Source: Burkholderiaceae bacterium (lineage in GTDB: Bacteria; Pseudomonadota; Gammaproteobacteria; Burkholderiales; Burkholderiaceae_E). From it: 9,901 nucleotides of DNA. Positions 1 through 7,821 of this stretch are shown here, piece by piece; within the stretch, counting starts at the first letter, position 1; every line of letters begins with the position of its first letter. The position numbers were made by a program, and so were the translations under genes. The stretch is taken from the NCBI GenBank assembly GCA_023258775.1, contig JALQWJ010000041.1:1-9901 (forward strand), in the 5' to 3' direction. The notes beneath the pieces were generated by a model, which was given only the letters and a program-made list of their open reading frames with translations, was not told where the DNA came from and ran no database searches.

Positions 1-2079
1 TTAAACGCTGAGCGGGATCAACAATTCAGTTATCTAGGCTTGCAAACCCTTTATGATCGTTACTTTTTGCATATCGATGAGCGGCGAATCGAGTTACCCC
101 AAGCGTTCTTCATGCGTGTTGCCATGGGGCTTGCGTTAAATGAGATCGATCGCGAGGCAAAAGCAATCAGCTTTTATGAATTGTTATCGAGTTTTGATTT
201 CATGAGCAGTACCCCGACCTTGTTTAATTCAGGCACTCAGCGCTCCCAGCTATCGTCGTGCTACCTCACAACTGTGAGCGATGATCTGGACGGCATTTAT
301 GAAGCCATTAAAGAAAACGCCTTGCTTGCCAAGTACGCAGGCGGTCTCGGTAACGACTGGACGCCTGTGCGAGCCCTCGGCAGTCATATCAAGGGCACCA
401 ATGGTAAGAGTCAGGGCGTCGTACCGTTTTTGAAGGTTGTGAATGACACAGCAGTGGCCGTCAACCAAGGTGGTAAACGTAAAGGTGCGGTCTGTGCCTA
501 TTTGGAGACCTGGCATCTCGATATCGAAGAGTTCCTGGAGCTTCGCAAAAACACGGGTGATGATCGAAGGCGCACCCATGATATGAATACTGCCAACTGG
601 ATCCCTGACTTGTTCATGAAGCGGGTGATGGAAAACGCAAGCTGGACGCTTTTTTCGCCGGCTGACTGCGTCGATTTGCATGAGAAAGTCGGCAAAGATT
701 TTGAACAAGCCTATATCGACTACGAAGCAAAAGCAGCGCGCGGCGAACTCAAACTCTTTAAAACAATCCAAGCGGTTCAGTTGTGGCGCAAGATGCTTTC
801 AATGCTTTTTGAGACCGGTCATCCCTGGATCACCTTTAAAGACCCGTGCAATGTTCGTTCGCCGCAGCAGCATATCGGCGTTGTTCATAGTTCAAATTTA
901 TGTACCGAAATTACGCTCAATACCAACGACCATGAGATTGCAGTTTGCAATCTTGGATCGGTGAACCTTGTTGCCCACATGCGTGAAGTGCCTGGCGACT
1001 CTGGAAGCCGCTGGGAACTTGATCACGAGAAACTGCGCAACACCATCAATACCGCAATGCGTATGCTCGATAACGTGATCGACATCAACTACTACGCTGT
1101 TGGCAAGGCAAGACATTCGAACCTGAGACATCGCCCCGTCGGTTTGGGTATTATGGGTTTTCAAGACTGCTTGCATTTGATGCGTCTGCCGTATGCAAGC
1201 CAGGAAGCAGTCAGCTTTGCTGACCAATCGACCGAGGCGGTTTGCTATTACGCGTATTGGGCATCAACCGAGTTAGCCAATGAACGTGGCGCTTACTCAA
1301 GTTTTAAGGGGTCATTATGGGATCGCGGGATATTGCCTCACGACTCCCTCGATCTATTAGCCCAGGAACGCGGCAGCTATCTTGAGGTCGATCGAAGTCA
1401 AACCATGGACTGGTCTGCCTTGCGCCAAAGGATCTCGAGATTTGGCATGCGCAATTCAAATTGCGTCGCCATTGCACCGACTGCGACGATTTCAAACATC
1501 ATTGGGGTGAGCGCCTGCATCGAACCAACGTTTCAAAATTTGTATGTGAAATCGAACCTCTCGGGCGAATTCACGGTCGTCAATGATTATCTAGTACGTG
1601 ACCTTAAGCGGCTTGGGCTTTGGGATGAGGTGATGATTTCGGATTTGAAGTTCTTTGACGGCTCAACAGCTCGAATTGATCGTATTCCTGCCGAACTTCG
1701 TGCGATTTACGCAACCGCATTTGAGATCGACCCGAGTTGGTTGGTCGAGGCTGCGTCAAGGCGTCAGAAGTGGATCGATCAGGCACAGTCCTTGAATATT
1801 TACATGGCTGGTGCTTCGGGTAAACGGCTTCACGATACATACACCTTGGCGTGGTTACGCGGACTTAAAACAACCTATTACCTGCGTACCCTGGGCGCAA
1901 CAAGCGCCGAGAAGTCGACGACCGATCGCTTGGGACAACTCAATGCGGTATCAGCCGATGGCGCTGGGATGCAAGCAGGATTTAGCTATTCGGCCAGTGC
2001 AACACTGAGTTCCTCACCATCAGCTGAAGCCCCTCAATTTTGTGCGATCGATGATCCAGAGTGCGAAGCTTGTCAGTAG
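1..2079 (+). CDS. nrdA: Ribonucleoside-diphosphate reductase class Ia, alpha subunit (5' partial)
   Basis: This is the large catalytic subunit, which reduces NDPs to dNDPs using a radical delivered by NrdB. The reading frame is open from base 1, and the residues before the first possible internal start (a TTG at 40) already read as NrdA (QFSYLGLQ). The gene therefore begins upstream and 692 residues are visible. By comparison with long NrdA proteins (about 950-1000 residues), the missing part should hold the N-terminal ATP-cone region. Key residues by analogy with the E. coli enzyme: active-site redox Cys in SSCYL (259-261, C225), NLCTE with the radical Cys (901-903, C439) plus its Asn and Glu, partner Cys in AVCNLGS (946-948, C462), the PTATIS phosphate-binding loop near 1480-1495, and the radical-transfer pair YY (1876-1881, Y730/Y731). 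The C-terminal thiol-shuttle pair is CEAC (2062-2073), a C-x-x-C rather than the C-x4-C of E. coli. nrdB follows after 234 bases. The family assignment is very secure. Confidence 0.97.
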   Translation, partial: LNAERDQQFSYLGLQTLYDRYFLHIDERRIELPQAFFMRVAMGLALNEIDREAKAISFYELLSSFDFMSSTPTLFNSGTQRSQLSSCYLTTVSDDLDGIYEAIKENALLAKYAGGLGNDWTPVRALGSHIKGTNGKSQGVVPFLKVVNDTAVAVNQGGKRKGAVCAYLETWHLDIEEFLELRKNTGDDRRRTHDMNTANWIPDLFMKRVMENASWTLFSPADCVDLHEKVGKDFEQAYIDYEAKAARGELKLFKTIQAVQLWRKMLSMLFETGHPWITFKDPCNVRSPQQHIGVVHSSNLCTEITLNTNDHEIAVCNLGSVNLVAHMREVPGDSGSRWELDHEKLRNTINTAMRMLDNVIDINYYAVGKARHSNLRHRPVGLGIMGFQDCLHLMRLPYASQEAVSFADQSTEAVCYYAYWASTELANERGAYSSFKGSLWDRGILPHDSLDLLAQERGSYLEVDRSQTMDWSALRQRISRFGMRNSNCVAIAPTATISNIIGVSACIEPTFQNLYVKSNLSGEFTVVNDYLVRDLKRLGLWDEVMISDLKFFDGSTARIDRIPAELRAIYATAFEIDPSWLVEAASRRQKWIDQAQSLNIYMAGASGKRLHDTYTLAWLRGLKTTYYLRTLGATSAEKSTTDRLGQLNAVSADGAGMQAGFSYSASATLSSSPSAEAPQFCAIDDPECEACQ

Positions 2080-2107
2080 GATGCTCGAAGCTTGTCAGTA
2101 GGATGCT
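2064..2107 (+). repeat. Two exact tandem copies of a 22-bp unit spanning the nrdA stop
   Basis: Bases 2064-2085 are repeated exactly at 2086-2107. Each copy reads CGAAGCTTG, then TCAGTAG, then GATGCT. The first copy encodes the last codons of nrdA (EACQ and the TAG stop); the second is wholly downstream of the stop. A degenerate third unit seems to follow at 2108-2140: it starts GGAAGC, ends AGGATGGT, and carries an insertion bounded by two GGCC words (2115-2118 and 2126-2129). Replication slippage is the simplest origin. It does not alter the NrdA C-terminus. Confidence 0.9.
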
Positions 2108-2203
2108 GGAAGCCGGCCGTAAGCAGGCCAGAAGGATGGTAGAAAAATAATATCGGTACGTTAAATAGATCTGTTTTGATTGTTGTAAAGCGTTCACTTT
2201 TTG

Positions 2204-2232
2204 TTGCAGTGCTTTTGTTCAACGACTATGAT
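2204..2232 (+). promoter_or_regulatory. Candidate sigma-70 promoter for nrdB
   Basis: TTGCAG (2204-2209) and TATGAT (2227-2232) are separated by exactly 17 bases. The -10 matches the consensus in five of six positions, but the -35 matches in only three. It lies about 80 bases before the nrdB start, in an AT-richer spacer, so nrdB may have its own promoter as well as reading through from nrdA. I did not find a convincing NrdR-box pair here; such boxes would normally lie upstream of nrdA, outside the window. Confidence 0.35.
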
Positions 2233-2313
2233 CGGCTTGCTTTATTTCAATGCTTGTCGTGACTTGATGAAAAAACACTGTGTACGTATGGATTGAGTAA
2301 AGCGAGAGAAACC

Positions 2314-3561
2314 ATGTTGTCTTGGGACGAACCAGAAATTTCAAATCATAAGCCGCAAAGCCTGCTGCCATTTGCATCAGGGGCGGCACCTTTGCCTGCG
2401 ATGTCAACCGCTGGCTTGCGAATGTCGCAAGCCGCTGATACGCATGCCTTCAGGTCTGAGTCGAACGCCTTTGGATCTGAGCCAAAAGGCCTAAGGTCTG
2501 AAACTAATGAACTTGGGTCTTATAGCGTATCGGCCATGACCGATCGCAGGGTTAAGGTCGACGACAAGCGCATCATCAATGGCGCATCCGATGTCAACCA
2601 GCTCGTACCATTCAAATACAAATGGGCCTGGGAAAAATACCTTGCCACCTGCGCCAACCATTGGATGCCGCAAGAAATCAATATGAGTCGCGATATCGCG
2701 CTTTGGAAGTCGCCTCAAGGATTAACCGATGACGAACGTCGGTTGATTAAGCGAAACCTTGGTTTTTTTGTCACGGCAGATTCGCTTGCGGCAAACAACA
2801 TCGTGCTTGGGACTTATCGTCACATCACCGCACCGGAATGCAGACAATTTTTGCTGCGACAAGCCTTTGAAGAGGCAATCCATACTCACGCCTACCAGTA
2901 TATTGTTGAGTCGCTAGGCCTAGATGAGGGCGAGATCTTCAATGCTTATCATGAGGTGAAGTCGATCCGGGATAAAGATGAGTTTTTGATTCCTTTTATC
3001 GATACCCTCACAGATCCAAACTTTAAAACGGGAACGCTTCAAGCAGATCAGGATTTACTCAAATCACTGATTGTTTTCTCCTGTTTGATGGAAGGTCTTT
3101 TCTTTTACGTTGGTTTTGTTCAGATTCTTGCCCTTGGACGCCAAAACAAGATGACTGGTGCCGCGGAGCAGTATCAGTACATTCTTCGTGACGAATCGAT
3201 GCACTGCAATTTTGGGATCGATCTGGTTAATACAATTAAACTTGAGAATCCACAGCTATGGACGCCAGGCTTTCGCGATGAAATCAAAAGCCTTTTTTTG
3301 CGTGCTGTAGATCTTGAATATGCCTATGCCGAGGACACAATGCCTCGTGGTGTGCTTGGTCTCAATGCATCGATGTTCAAAGGTTATTTGCGCTTTATTG
3401 CTAATCGTCGTGCGCAGCAAATCGGACTCGATGCGCTCTTTCCCCAGGAGGAGAATCCCTTTCCCTGGATGAGCGAGATGATCGATTTAAAAAAGGAAAG
3501 AAATTTCTTTGAAACCCGCGTGATCGAATACCAGACCGGAGGTGCCCTCAGTTGGGACTAA
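2314..3561 (+). CDS. nrdB: Ribonucleoside-diphosphate reductase class Ia, beta subunit
   Basis: The 415-residue small subunit carries the diiron-tyrosyl radical that starts catalysis in NrdA. The expected ligands are all present and spaced as in E. coli: D156 (ADSLAANN), E187 and H190 in FEEAIH, E260 (LMEGLFFY), and E294 and H297 in RDESMH. The radical tyrosine is Y194, four residues after H190. The C-terminus ([13 protein letters not shown]) should be the NrdA-docking tail, with a Tyr where radical transfer needs one. I chose the ATG at 2314 because MLSWDE matches the usual start of betaproteobacterial NrdB and a purine-rich AGAGA precedes it; a TTG at 2293 would add seven residues but has no ribosome binding site. 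Residues of roughly 1-85 form a variable low-complexity linker containing a heptapeptide repeat. The conserved domain starts near [13 protein letters not shown]. Confidence 0.96.
   Translation: MLSWDEPEISNHKPQSLLPFASGAAPLPAMSTAGLRMSQAADTHAFRSESNAFGSEPKGLRSETNELGSYSVSAMTDRRVKVDDKRIINGASDVNQLVPFKYKWAWEKYLATCANHWMPQEINMSRDIALWKSPQGLTDDERRLIKRNLGFFVTADSLAANNIVLGTYRHITAPECRQFLLRQAFEEAIHTHAYQYIVESLGLDEGEIFNAYHEVKSIRDKDEFLIPFIDTLTDPNFKTGTLQADQDLLKSLIVFSCLMEGLFFYVGFVQILALGRQNKMTGAAEQYQYILRDESMHCNFGIDLVNTIKLENPQLWTPGFRDEIKSLFLRAVDLEYAYAEDTMPRGVLGLNASMFKGYLRFIANRRAQQIGLDALFPQEENPFPWMSEMIDLKKERNFFETRVIEYQTGGALSWD
2446..2529 (+). repeat. Four degenerate 21-bp (7-residue) repeats in the nrdB linker
   Basis: Four in-frame 21-base units encode [21 protein letters not shown] and ELGSYSV (residues 45-72 of NrdB). 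The shared pattern is x-[FL]-[RG]-S-E-x-[NK], weaker in the last unit. At the DNA level, the TCT codon for serine recurs exactly every 21 bases (2455, 2476, 2497, 2518). The repeats lie before the conserved ferritin-like domain, in a region expected to be disordered and variable in length. Confidence 0.8.
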
Positions 3562-3636
3562 ATCCGACGATCTGGTCGATGCGCTCGGTTTTATCTTGTC
3601 CTGCCAACTGCCGTTTGCAAGGACAGTGTGCCGAAT

Positions 3637-3673
3637 TCACCGGTGCAACCCGCCAAGAGGTTTGCACCGGTGA
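3637..3673 (+). promoter_or_regulatory. Perfect 12-bp inverted repeat between nrdB and the histone-like gene
   Basis: The arm TCACCGGTGCAA (3637-3648) is exactly complementary to TTGCACCGGTGA (3662-3673), with 13 bases between. A further T-G and A-T pair can be added outside, and two C-G pairs inside after one mismatch. Each arm contains the 8-bp palindrome CACCGGTG. No T-run follows on + (GTAGGCTCG) or on - beyond the left arm, so it is not a standard intrinsic terminator. It could act as an mRNA 3'-end stabilising hairpin for nrdB, a factor-dependent termination site, or a double operator. The structure is certain; the function is inferred. Confidence 0.7.
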
Positions 3674-3755
3674 GTAGGCTCGATTCGGGGGGATTGACTG
3701 ATTGCTATCAGCTTTGCCGCTTGAGCCGAGACTTTCATCGTCGTGACCAATGAAC

Positions 3756-3761
3756 AAGGAG
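3756..3761 (+). promoter_or_regulatory. Strong ribosome binding site of the histone-like gene
   Basis: AAGGAG sits seven bases before the ATG at 3769. It is the best Shine-Dalgarno sequence in the window, consistent with high expression of an abundant DNA-binding protein, and it fixes the start. Confidence 0.85.
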
Positions 3762-3768
3762 TCCCACC

Positions 3769-4257
3769 ATGGCAACCGCCAAGAAATCCACCGCTAAGCC
3801 CGCGGCGAAAAAAGCGGCCGCGAAGGCTGCAAAGCCGGCTGTAAAGACAGCAAAAGCAGCCGCGAAGAAAGCCATTGCAAAGCCTACTCCAACGCCTGAA
3901 GTAGTCAAAGCTGCCAAAGCACCCTCAAAGAAGGCTGCCGCAAGCATAGCGAAGCCAGCGTCGGCAAAAGCGAGCGCAAGTAAAGCGAGCGCAACGAAGG
4001 TGAGCGCAACGAAGGCAAGTGAAGTCAAGGCAAGCGCAAGCAAAGCGCCTAAAGCTGTTAAGCCAGCCGCAAAGAAGGCGGCCGCAAAGCCAGCAGCAGT
4101 GCCAAAACCAAAGGCAGCCAAGCCCGCTGCAAAAAAAGCAGATGGCGCGAAGGCAAGTGCGAAGCCTGCTGCAAAGAAATCAGCCAAGGCCCCCGCGAAA
4201 GCAGCTGCAAAAAAGGCGGCACCCGCCTGGCCTTTTCCAACTGGCGATAAGCCCTAA
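3769..4257 (+). CDS. Histone H1-like, lysine/alanine-rich DNA-binding protein
   Basis: This 162-residue protein is made almost entirely of Ala, Lys, Pro, Ser, Val and Thr, with many PAAKKAAAK-type blocks resembling the C-terminal tail of eukaryotic histone H1. It has no Arg or Cys and only a few acidic residues, so it is extremely basic and probably disordered. By analogy with H1-like (HctB/AlgP-type) bacterial proteins it probably binds DNA non-specifically and helps compact the nucleoid. The only non-repetitive part is the C-terminus APAWPFPTGDKP (residues 151-162). From memory, a WPFPTG ending is typical of H1-like proteins of Burkholderiales and supports a real gene in this frame. Residues 67-91 form five pentapeptide repeats. 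The strong AAGGAG site supports the start. The long - strand frame over the same bases is an Ala/Phe-rich mirror of the AAG/GCA codons and is not a gene. Confidence 0.9.
   Translation: MATAKKSTAKPAAKKAAAKAAKPAVKTAKAAAKKAIAKPTPTPEVVKAAKAPSKKAAASIAKPASAKASASKASATKVSATKASEVKASASKAPKAVKPAAKKAAAKPAAVPKPKAAKPAAKKADGAKASAKPAAKKSAKAPAKAAAKKAAPAWPFPTGDKP
3967..4041 (+). repeat. Five 15-bp (pentapeptide) tandem repeats in the histone-like gene
   Basis: Residues 67-91 read KASAS, KASAT, KVSAT, KASEV, KASAS. At the DNA level the 14-base word GAGCGCAACGAAGG occurs at 3987-4000 and again at 4002-4015, a period of 15. Such repeats are likely to vary in copy number between strains. Confidence 0.8.
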
Positions 4258-4286
4258 GCTAAGTCCAAAAAAGCAAACCCTAAAAA

Positions 4287-4322
4287 GACAAGGCCTCAGA
4301 CCTTGAGGCTTGAGACCTTGTC
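4287..4322 (-). terminator. Intrinsic terminator between convergent genes, strongest for the - strand
   Basis: GACAAGG (4287-4293) pairs with CCTTGTC (4316-4322). Inside, after one C-A mismatch, CTCA pairs with TGAG; an alternative inner stem GCCTCA/TGAGGC with a 5-base loop is also possible. On the - strand the hairpin is followed by TTTTT (complement of 4282-4286), the classic layout, 31 bases past the kinase stop. On the + strand it lies 29 bases past the histone-like stop and is followed by AACGGGTTTT, a weaker U-tract, so it may work in both directions. Confidence 0.82.
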
Positions 4323-4352
4323 AACGGGTTTTATTCGTATAGCACTGCTGGT

Positions 4353-5381
4353 TCATCCTGCCAATGTTGCAGGCATTGGGCACTTGAAGTGTTCTACCCA
4401 GCGTTTGCTCAAGGCTTCGGGAAATACGGGATGATTTTGCGCCCCCGCATGCTCGACTTTGATAGCGCCTAAAATCGTCCCGAGACGGATCGCATCTTCC
4501 CAGTCACAGCCTTTCGATAAGGCGTAAAGCGCTGCTCCTCGAAACGCATCGCCACAGCCAGTTGGGTCAAGCACTTGCATGGCAGGCGCAGCAACAATAT
4601 CGATGGTATGGGTTGGCAAGACCAAACGGCTGCCTTCTGCCCCACGGGTAATGACAAGCGCCTGTAGGCCCTTTGCGAGTTCGACTTCATTCAAGCCTGT
4701 CTTTTGCATAAGCATCGAGGCCTCGTAGTCGTTCACGATCAAGGCATCAGCGATATCGATCAGTCCCCGAAGCTCCTCGCCCGAAAACATCGGCAAACCC
4801 TGCCCAGGATCGAAGATGAAGGGTACCCCAGCCTGAGCAAAAGCAGCAGCGTGCGCGAGCATGGCCTGTTTGCCATTGGGAGCAACAATGCCCCAGGCAC
4901 ATGATCCACAGTCAGCGATTACCCGCTGCAGGTCGAGTTGATGCGCCATATTCATGGCGCCTGGGTGAAAGGCCGTGATCTGATTGGCTTCAGTATCTGT
5001 GGTGATAAAAGCTTGAGCGCTATAACAATCTTCAAGTTCAGTGACTGATTCGAGATCGATGCCGTAGGAGGCCAGTCGTTTCAAGTAATCTTTGGCATCG
5101 TGGCCCACGCTACCGATAAGCCTAGCCCAACCGCCGAGCTTTGCAAGCGTGTAGGCAATATTGGCTGCACAGCCACCATCTTGCCTTTGAAGTTTCGGCG
5201 TTAAAAATGCAACATTTAACATATGAATTCGATCGGCCAGAATGTGATCTCGAAACTTGCCATCAAAAAGCAAGATAAAGTCAAAAGCGATTGAACCGCT
5301 GATCAGTACGGCCTTGCCGGTTCGGTTCGCTTTTACTTGCTGGTTGCTGGATGCATCTTGATTCTTTTGATCTGGATTCAT
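4353..5381 (-). CDS. PfkB-family carbohydrate/nucleoside kinase
   Basis: This 342-residue protein is a ribokinase-fold kinase that transfers the ATP gamma-phosphate to a sugar or nucleoside hydroxyl. Visible signatures are GGCAANIAYTLAKLGG (69-84, first PfkB signature), an NDYE (217-220) matching the N-x-x-E magnesium/phosphate motif, VITRGAEGS (243-251), and DPTGCGDAF (272-280), in which D278 is the catalytic base and GCGD forms the anion hole. Residues 1-23 are a hydrophilic extension before the first beta strand (AVLISGSIAFD). No other in-frame ATG, GTG or TTG suits the fold, and an AAAAGG lies about 10 bases before this ATG. Annotations of such proteins as adenosine kinase or ribokinase are common, but the substrate cannot be read from sequence. 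It is the last gene of the - strand block, 97 bases after prmA and just before the terminator. Confidence 0.9.
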   Translation of the reverse strand: MNPDQKNQDASSNQQVKANRTGKAVLISGSIAFDFILLFDGKFRDHILADRIHMLNVAFLTPKLQRQDGGCAANIAYTLAKLGGWARLIGSVGHDAKDYLKRLASYGIDLESVTELEDCYSAQAFITTDTEANQITAFHPGAMNMAHQLDLQRVIADCGSCAWGIVAPNGKQAMLAHAAAFAQAGVPFIFDPGQGLPMFSGEELRGLIDIADALIVNDYEASMLMQKTGLNEVELAKGLQALVITRGAEGSRLVLPTHTIDIVAAPAMQVLDPTGCGDAFRGAALYALSKGCDWEDAIRLGTILGAIKVEHAGAQNHPVFPEALSKRWVEHFKCPMPATLAG

Positions 5382-5478
5382 GATTGCTAGGCCTTTTGTT
5401 GATCGAATACGCTGCGTGAGTGCTGCATTGCTGAGGCAGGAGGGTTATCGCAAGTCGCACCTGGGCATGCGCTTGATA

Positions 5479-6435
5479 CTAGCCTTGGCCGACCAGGACA
5501 CTCCAGCCCTCAAGTTCTCGCCATGCGCTTAAACGGATCTTGGTGTAATAACTTGCCACGTCCTCGACCTGACGCGTCAAAAGCCCTGCGAGGACTAGAT
5601 AGCCACCGGGTTTAACCAGGGCTTCAAGGCTTGGTGCAAGCAACTTCAAAGGCGCAGCAAGAATATTGGCAAGCACGATATCAGCAGGTGCAAGGCCCTT
5701 GTGGCCAGTTAAGTGGGTTTTGAGATCGACCTGATTGCGCGTTGCGTTATCGCGGGTGGCGATCAGCGCTTGTGGGTCGATATCGATCGCTTCAATCGAA
5801 GACGCACCTAAGAGGCCGGCAGCGATGGCAAGAATGCCCGAACCGCAACCATAGTCAATCACGCTTTCACGACCGCGCAGATTCGCATCAAGCCAGTGTA
5901 GGCAAAGCGCAGTTGTTGGATGCGATCCTGTACCAAAGGCGAGTCCTGGATCAAGTACAAGACGTTTGCGATTTGCGTGAACCGCATGGTTCGGTTCCCA
6001 GCTTGGTGATATCAGTAAGCGCTTGCCAATTTCGATGGCTTGAAACTGCGCTTGAGTTAGACGTACCCAATCCTGATCTTCGAGCGCTTTGAGTTGCCAA
6101 GGGCTTGCGAGCGTGATCTCAGAGGCCTGACAGGCTTGAGCCAAGATTGCTAAGGCCTGATCCTGCACTTGATGAGGGCTTGATTCAAACAAGGCGGTAA
6201 TTCGTGTTTGCGCCCAGATACGCGGATGCTCGTCCTCAAGCCCAGGTTCAGCGAAGATCGCTTGTTCAGCATCGGTATCAGCCTGCGCGTCGTCGGCCTG
6301 AACGCATACGGCGCCAGCCTCAAGCAAGTGCTCACTGAGTGGTTCGGCTTGTGTTGCTGGCAGTACTAAGGAGAGTTCAAACCATTGCAGGGCGTGTGGG
6401 TCGAGACCCTTTTCAGGACTGGGGGCGTTGCGCAA
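5479..6435 (-). CDS. prmA: Ribosomal protein L11 methyltransferase
   Basis: PrmA uses S-adenosylmethionine to trimethylate several amino groups of ribosomal protein L11. The family pattern is clear: an N-terminal substrate-recognition domain starting WFELSLVL, then DWVR (122-125), [14 protein letters not shown] (162-175), SAM-binding motif I DYGCGSG (194-200), an acidic DIDPQA loop, and NILAAPL (257-263), the usual catalytic-domain motif. The start is uncertain. I give the TTG at 6435 (318 residues), preceded by a weak GGAA nine bases upstream and overlapping accC by 23 bases. An ATG at 6486 (335 residues) and a GTG at 6501 (340 residues) have no visible ribosome binding site, and the extra residues fall inside accC coding sequence. 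A CTG at 6390 (303 residues) best matches family length. It is translationally close to accC, so co-transcription is likely. Confidence 0.93.
   Translation of the reverse strand: MRNAPSPEKGLDPHALQWFELSLVLPATQAEPLSEHLLEAGAVCVQADDAQADTDAEQAIFAEPGLEDEHPRIWAQTRITALFESSPHQVQDQALAILAQACQASEITLASPWQLKALEDQDWVRLTQAQFQAIEIGKRLLISPSWEPNHAVHANRKRLVLDPGLAFGTGSHPTTALCLHWLDANLRGRESVIDYGCGSGILAIAAGLLGASSIEAIDIDPQALIATRDNATRNQVDLKTHLTGHKGLAPADIVLANILAAPLKLLAPSLEALVKPGGYLVLAGLLTRQVEDVASYYTKIRLSAWRELEGWSVLVGQG
6398..6409 (-). promoter_or_regulatory. Small GGGT/ACCC hairpin just after the accC stop, before the PrmA domain
   Basis: On the - strand the sequence GGGTCTCGACCC (6409-6398) follows the accC TGA (6415-6413) by three bases. 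GGGT and ACCC can pair around a CTCG tetraloop. The GGG belongs to AAAAGGG, the only Shine-Dalgarno-like word near the first PrmA-like codon, so the stem could mask it. The pairing is visible; any control of prmA translation is inference. Confidence 0.4.
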
Positions 6436-7765
6436 GTTTTTGTTCCAAATAATGAATTGATGTACCGCCTTGCATGAAGCGGGCATCTGCGAGCAATTCA
6501 CGGTGCAAGGCTAAGTTGGTCTGTATGCCTTCAACCGCCATCTCAGAAAGCGCGATACGCATACGCGCCATTGCCTGCTCGCGGGTATCGCCATAGGTAA
6601 TCACCTTGGCGATCATTGAGTCGTAATGGGGAGGCACCAAATAATTGGTGTAAGCATGCGAATCCACCCGAACGCCAAGACCTCCTGGAGGATGCCAATG
6701 GCTAATGCGGCCTGGTGAGGGGGTAAAGCGAAAGGGATCTTCGGCGTTAATACGGCATTCAATCGCATGACCTTTGAGCACGATGTCCCTTTGCCTGAAC
6801 AAAAGCTTTTGGCCAGCAGCAACACGAATCTGCTGTTGAACGATATCGATGCCGGTGATCATTTCGGTGACGGGATGTTCAACCTGTACGCGTGTATTCA
6901 TTTCGATGAAGTAAAACTCATCGTTCTCAAACAAGAACTCGAAGGTTCCAGCGCCGCGGTAGCCAATTTTCTTGGCTGCATCTGCACATCGTGTGCCAAT
7001 GCGCTCGATCAATTTTCGCGGGATACCGGGTGCAGGTCCTTCTTCAATGACTTTTTGGTGTCGACGTTGCATCGAGCAATCGCGTTCGCCCAGATAAACC
7101 ACATTACCCTGGCCATCAGCGAGGATTTGTATCTCGATATGCCGCGGCTGCTCGAGGAACTTCTCCATGTAAACGCTTGAATTGTTAAAGGCCGCAGCTG
7201 CTTCGCTTCGCGTCATGGTGACCGCATTGATTAAAGCAGCTTCGGTGTGGACGACCCGCATGCCGCGACCCCCGCCGCCGCCTGCTGCCTTGATGATGAC
7301 CGGGTAGCTAATTTGTCGTGCAATGCGAACAATTTCCTTAGGGTCCTCAGGCAGGGCGCCTTCGGATCCCGGCACTACAGGAACTCCAGCCGACTTCATC
7401 GCCTGTTTGGCGCTAACCTTGTCGCCCATGATGCGGATTGACTCTGGTTTTGGCCCAATAAACACAAACCCGGAGCGTTCAACCCGTTCCGCGAAGTCGG
7501 CGTTTTCCGACAAAAAACCATAGCCAGGATGAATTGCCTCGGAGTCAGTAACCTCTGCTGCCGAAATAATTGCCGGAATATTGAGGTAGCTTTCTCGTGA
7601 TGGTGCAGGACCAATGCACACCGACTCATCGGCCAATTTGACGTACTTCGCTTCGGTATCGGCTTCGGAATGAACAACAACCGTTCGTATACCCAACTCT
7701 CGGCAGGCGCGCTGAATGCGTAACGCGATTTCGCCACGATTAGCAATTAGTATTTTTTCAAACAT
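6413..7765 (-). CDS. accC: Acetyl-CoA carboxylase, biotin carboxylase subunit
   Basis: AccC carboxylates the biotin of AccB with bicarbonate and ATP, the first half-reaction of malonyl-CoA synthesis. The 450-residue length is normal. Residue numbers match the E. coli enzyme: the ATP-binding loop [12 protein letters not shown] (159-170), C230 and K238 within [17 protein letters not shown]288, N290 and R292 in [13 protein letters not shown], and R338 in ECRINAEDP. The N-terminus [16 protein letters not shown] is the typical family start, fixing the ATG at 7765; a weak GAG lies upstream. It follows accB by 56 bases, the usual accBC operon arrangement. Nothing is missing from the active site. Confidence 0.98.
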   Translation of the reverse strand: MFEKILIANRGEIALRIQRACRELGIRTVVVHSEADTEAKYVKLADESVCIGPAPSRESYLNIPAIISAAEVTDSEAIHPGYGFLSENADFAERVERSGFVFIGPKPESIRIMGDKVSAKQAMKSAGVPVVPGSEGALPEDPKEIVRIARQISYPVIIKAAGGGGGRGMRVVHTEAALINAVTMTRSEAAAAFNNSSVYMEKFLEQPRHIEIQILADGQGNVVYLGERDCSMQRRHQKVIEEGPAPGIPRKLIERIGTRCADAAKKIGYRGAGTFEFLFENDEFYFIEMNTRVQVEHPVTEMITGIDIVQQQIRVAAGQKLLFRQRDIVLKGHAIECRINAEDPFRFTPSPGRISHWHPPGGLGVRVDSHAYTNYLVPPHYDSMIAKVITYGDTREQAMARMRIALSEMAVEGIQTNLALHRELLADARFMQGGTSIHYLEQKLAQRPQS

Positions 7766-7821
7766 CGCTCACTCTGAAGGGCTTGGCCGATTGCTTGTTG
7801 CTGTATCAGCAAGACGTTGAC

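Noticed and set aside
250..771. 173-residue - strand open frame opposite nrdA
   Set aside because: It lies fully within conserved nrdA coding sequence and its product has no recognisable motif.
2115..2129. GGCC...GGCC after nrdA as a terminator stem
   Set aside because: The stem is only four pairs, and although some A/T follows there is no U-tract adjoining it; it is better explained as part of the degenerate third repeat.
2275..2283. ACACTGTGT near the nrdB start as a possible NrdR box
   Set aside because: NrdR boxes are longer (about 16 bp), AT-rich in the middle and usually paired. A 9-bp odd palindrome alone is not enough.
3692..3730. TTGACT as a -35 element for the histone-like gene
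   Set aside because: No acceptable -10 hexamer is found 16-18 bases downstream, so I did not annotate a promoter.
3735..4187. Long - strand open frame encoding an Ala/Phe/Leu-rich, membrane-like protein
   Set aside because: It is the antisense mirror of the repetitive AAG/GCA codons of the histone-like gene, which has a strong ribosome binding site and a recognisable C-terminus.
6767..7180. 137-residue + strand open frame opposite accC
   Set aside because: It overlaps the most conserved part of accC, resembles no family I know, and has no ribosome binding site; it is a shadow.
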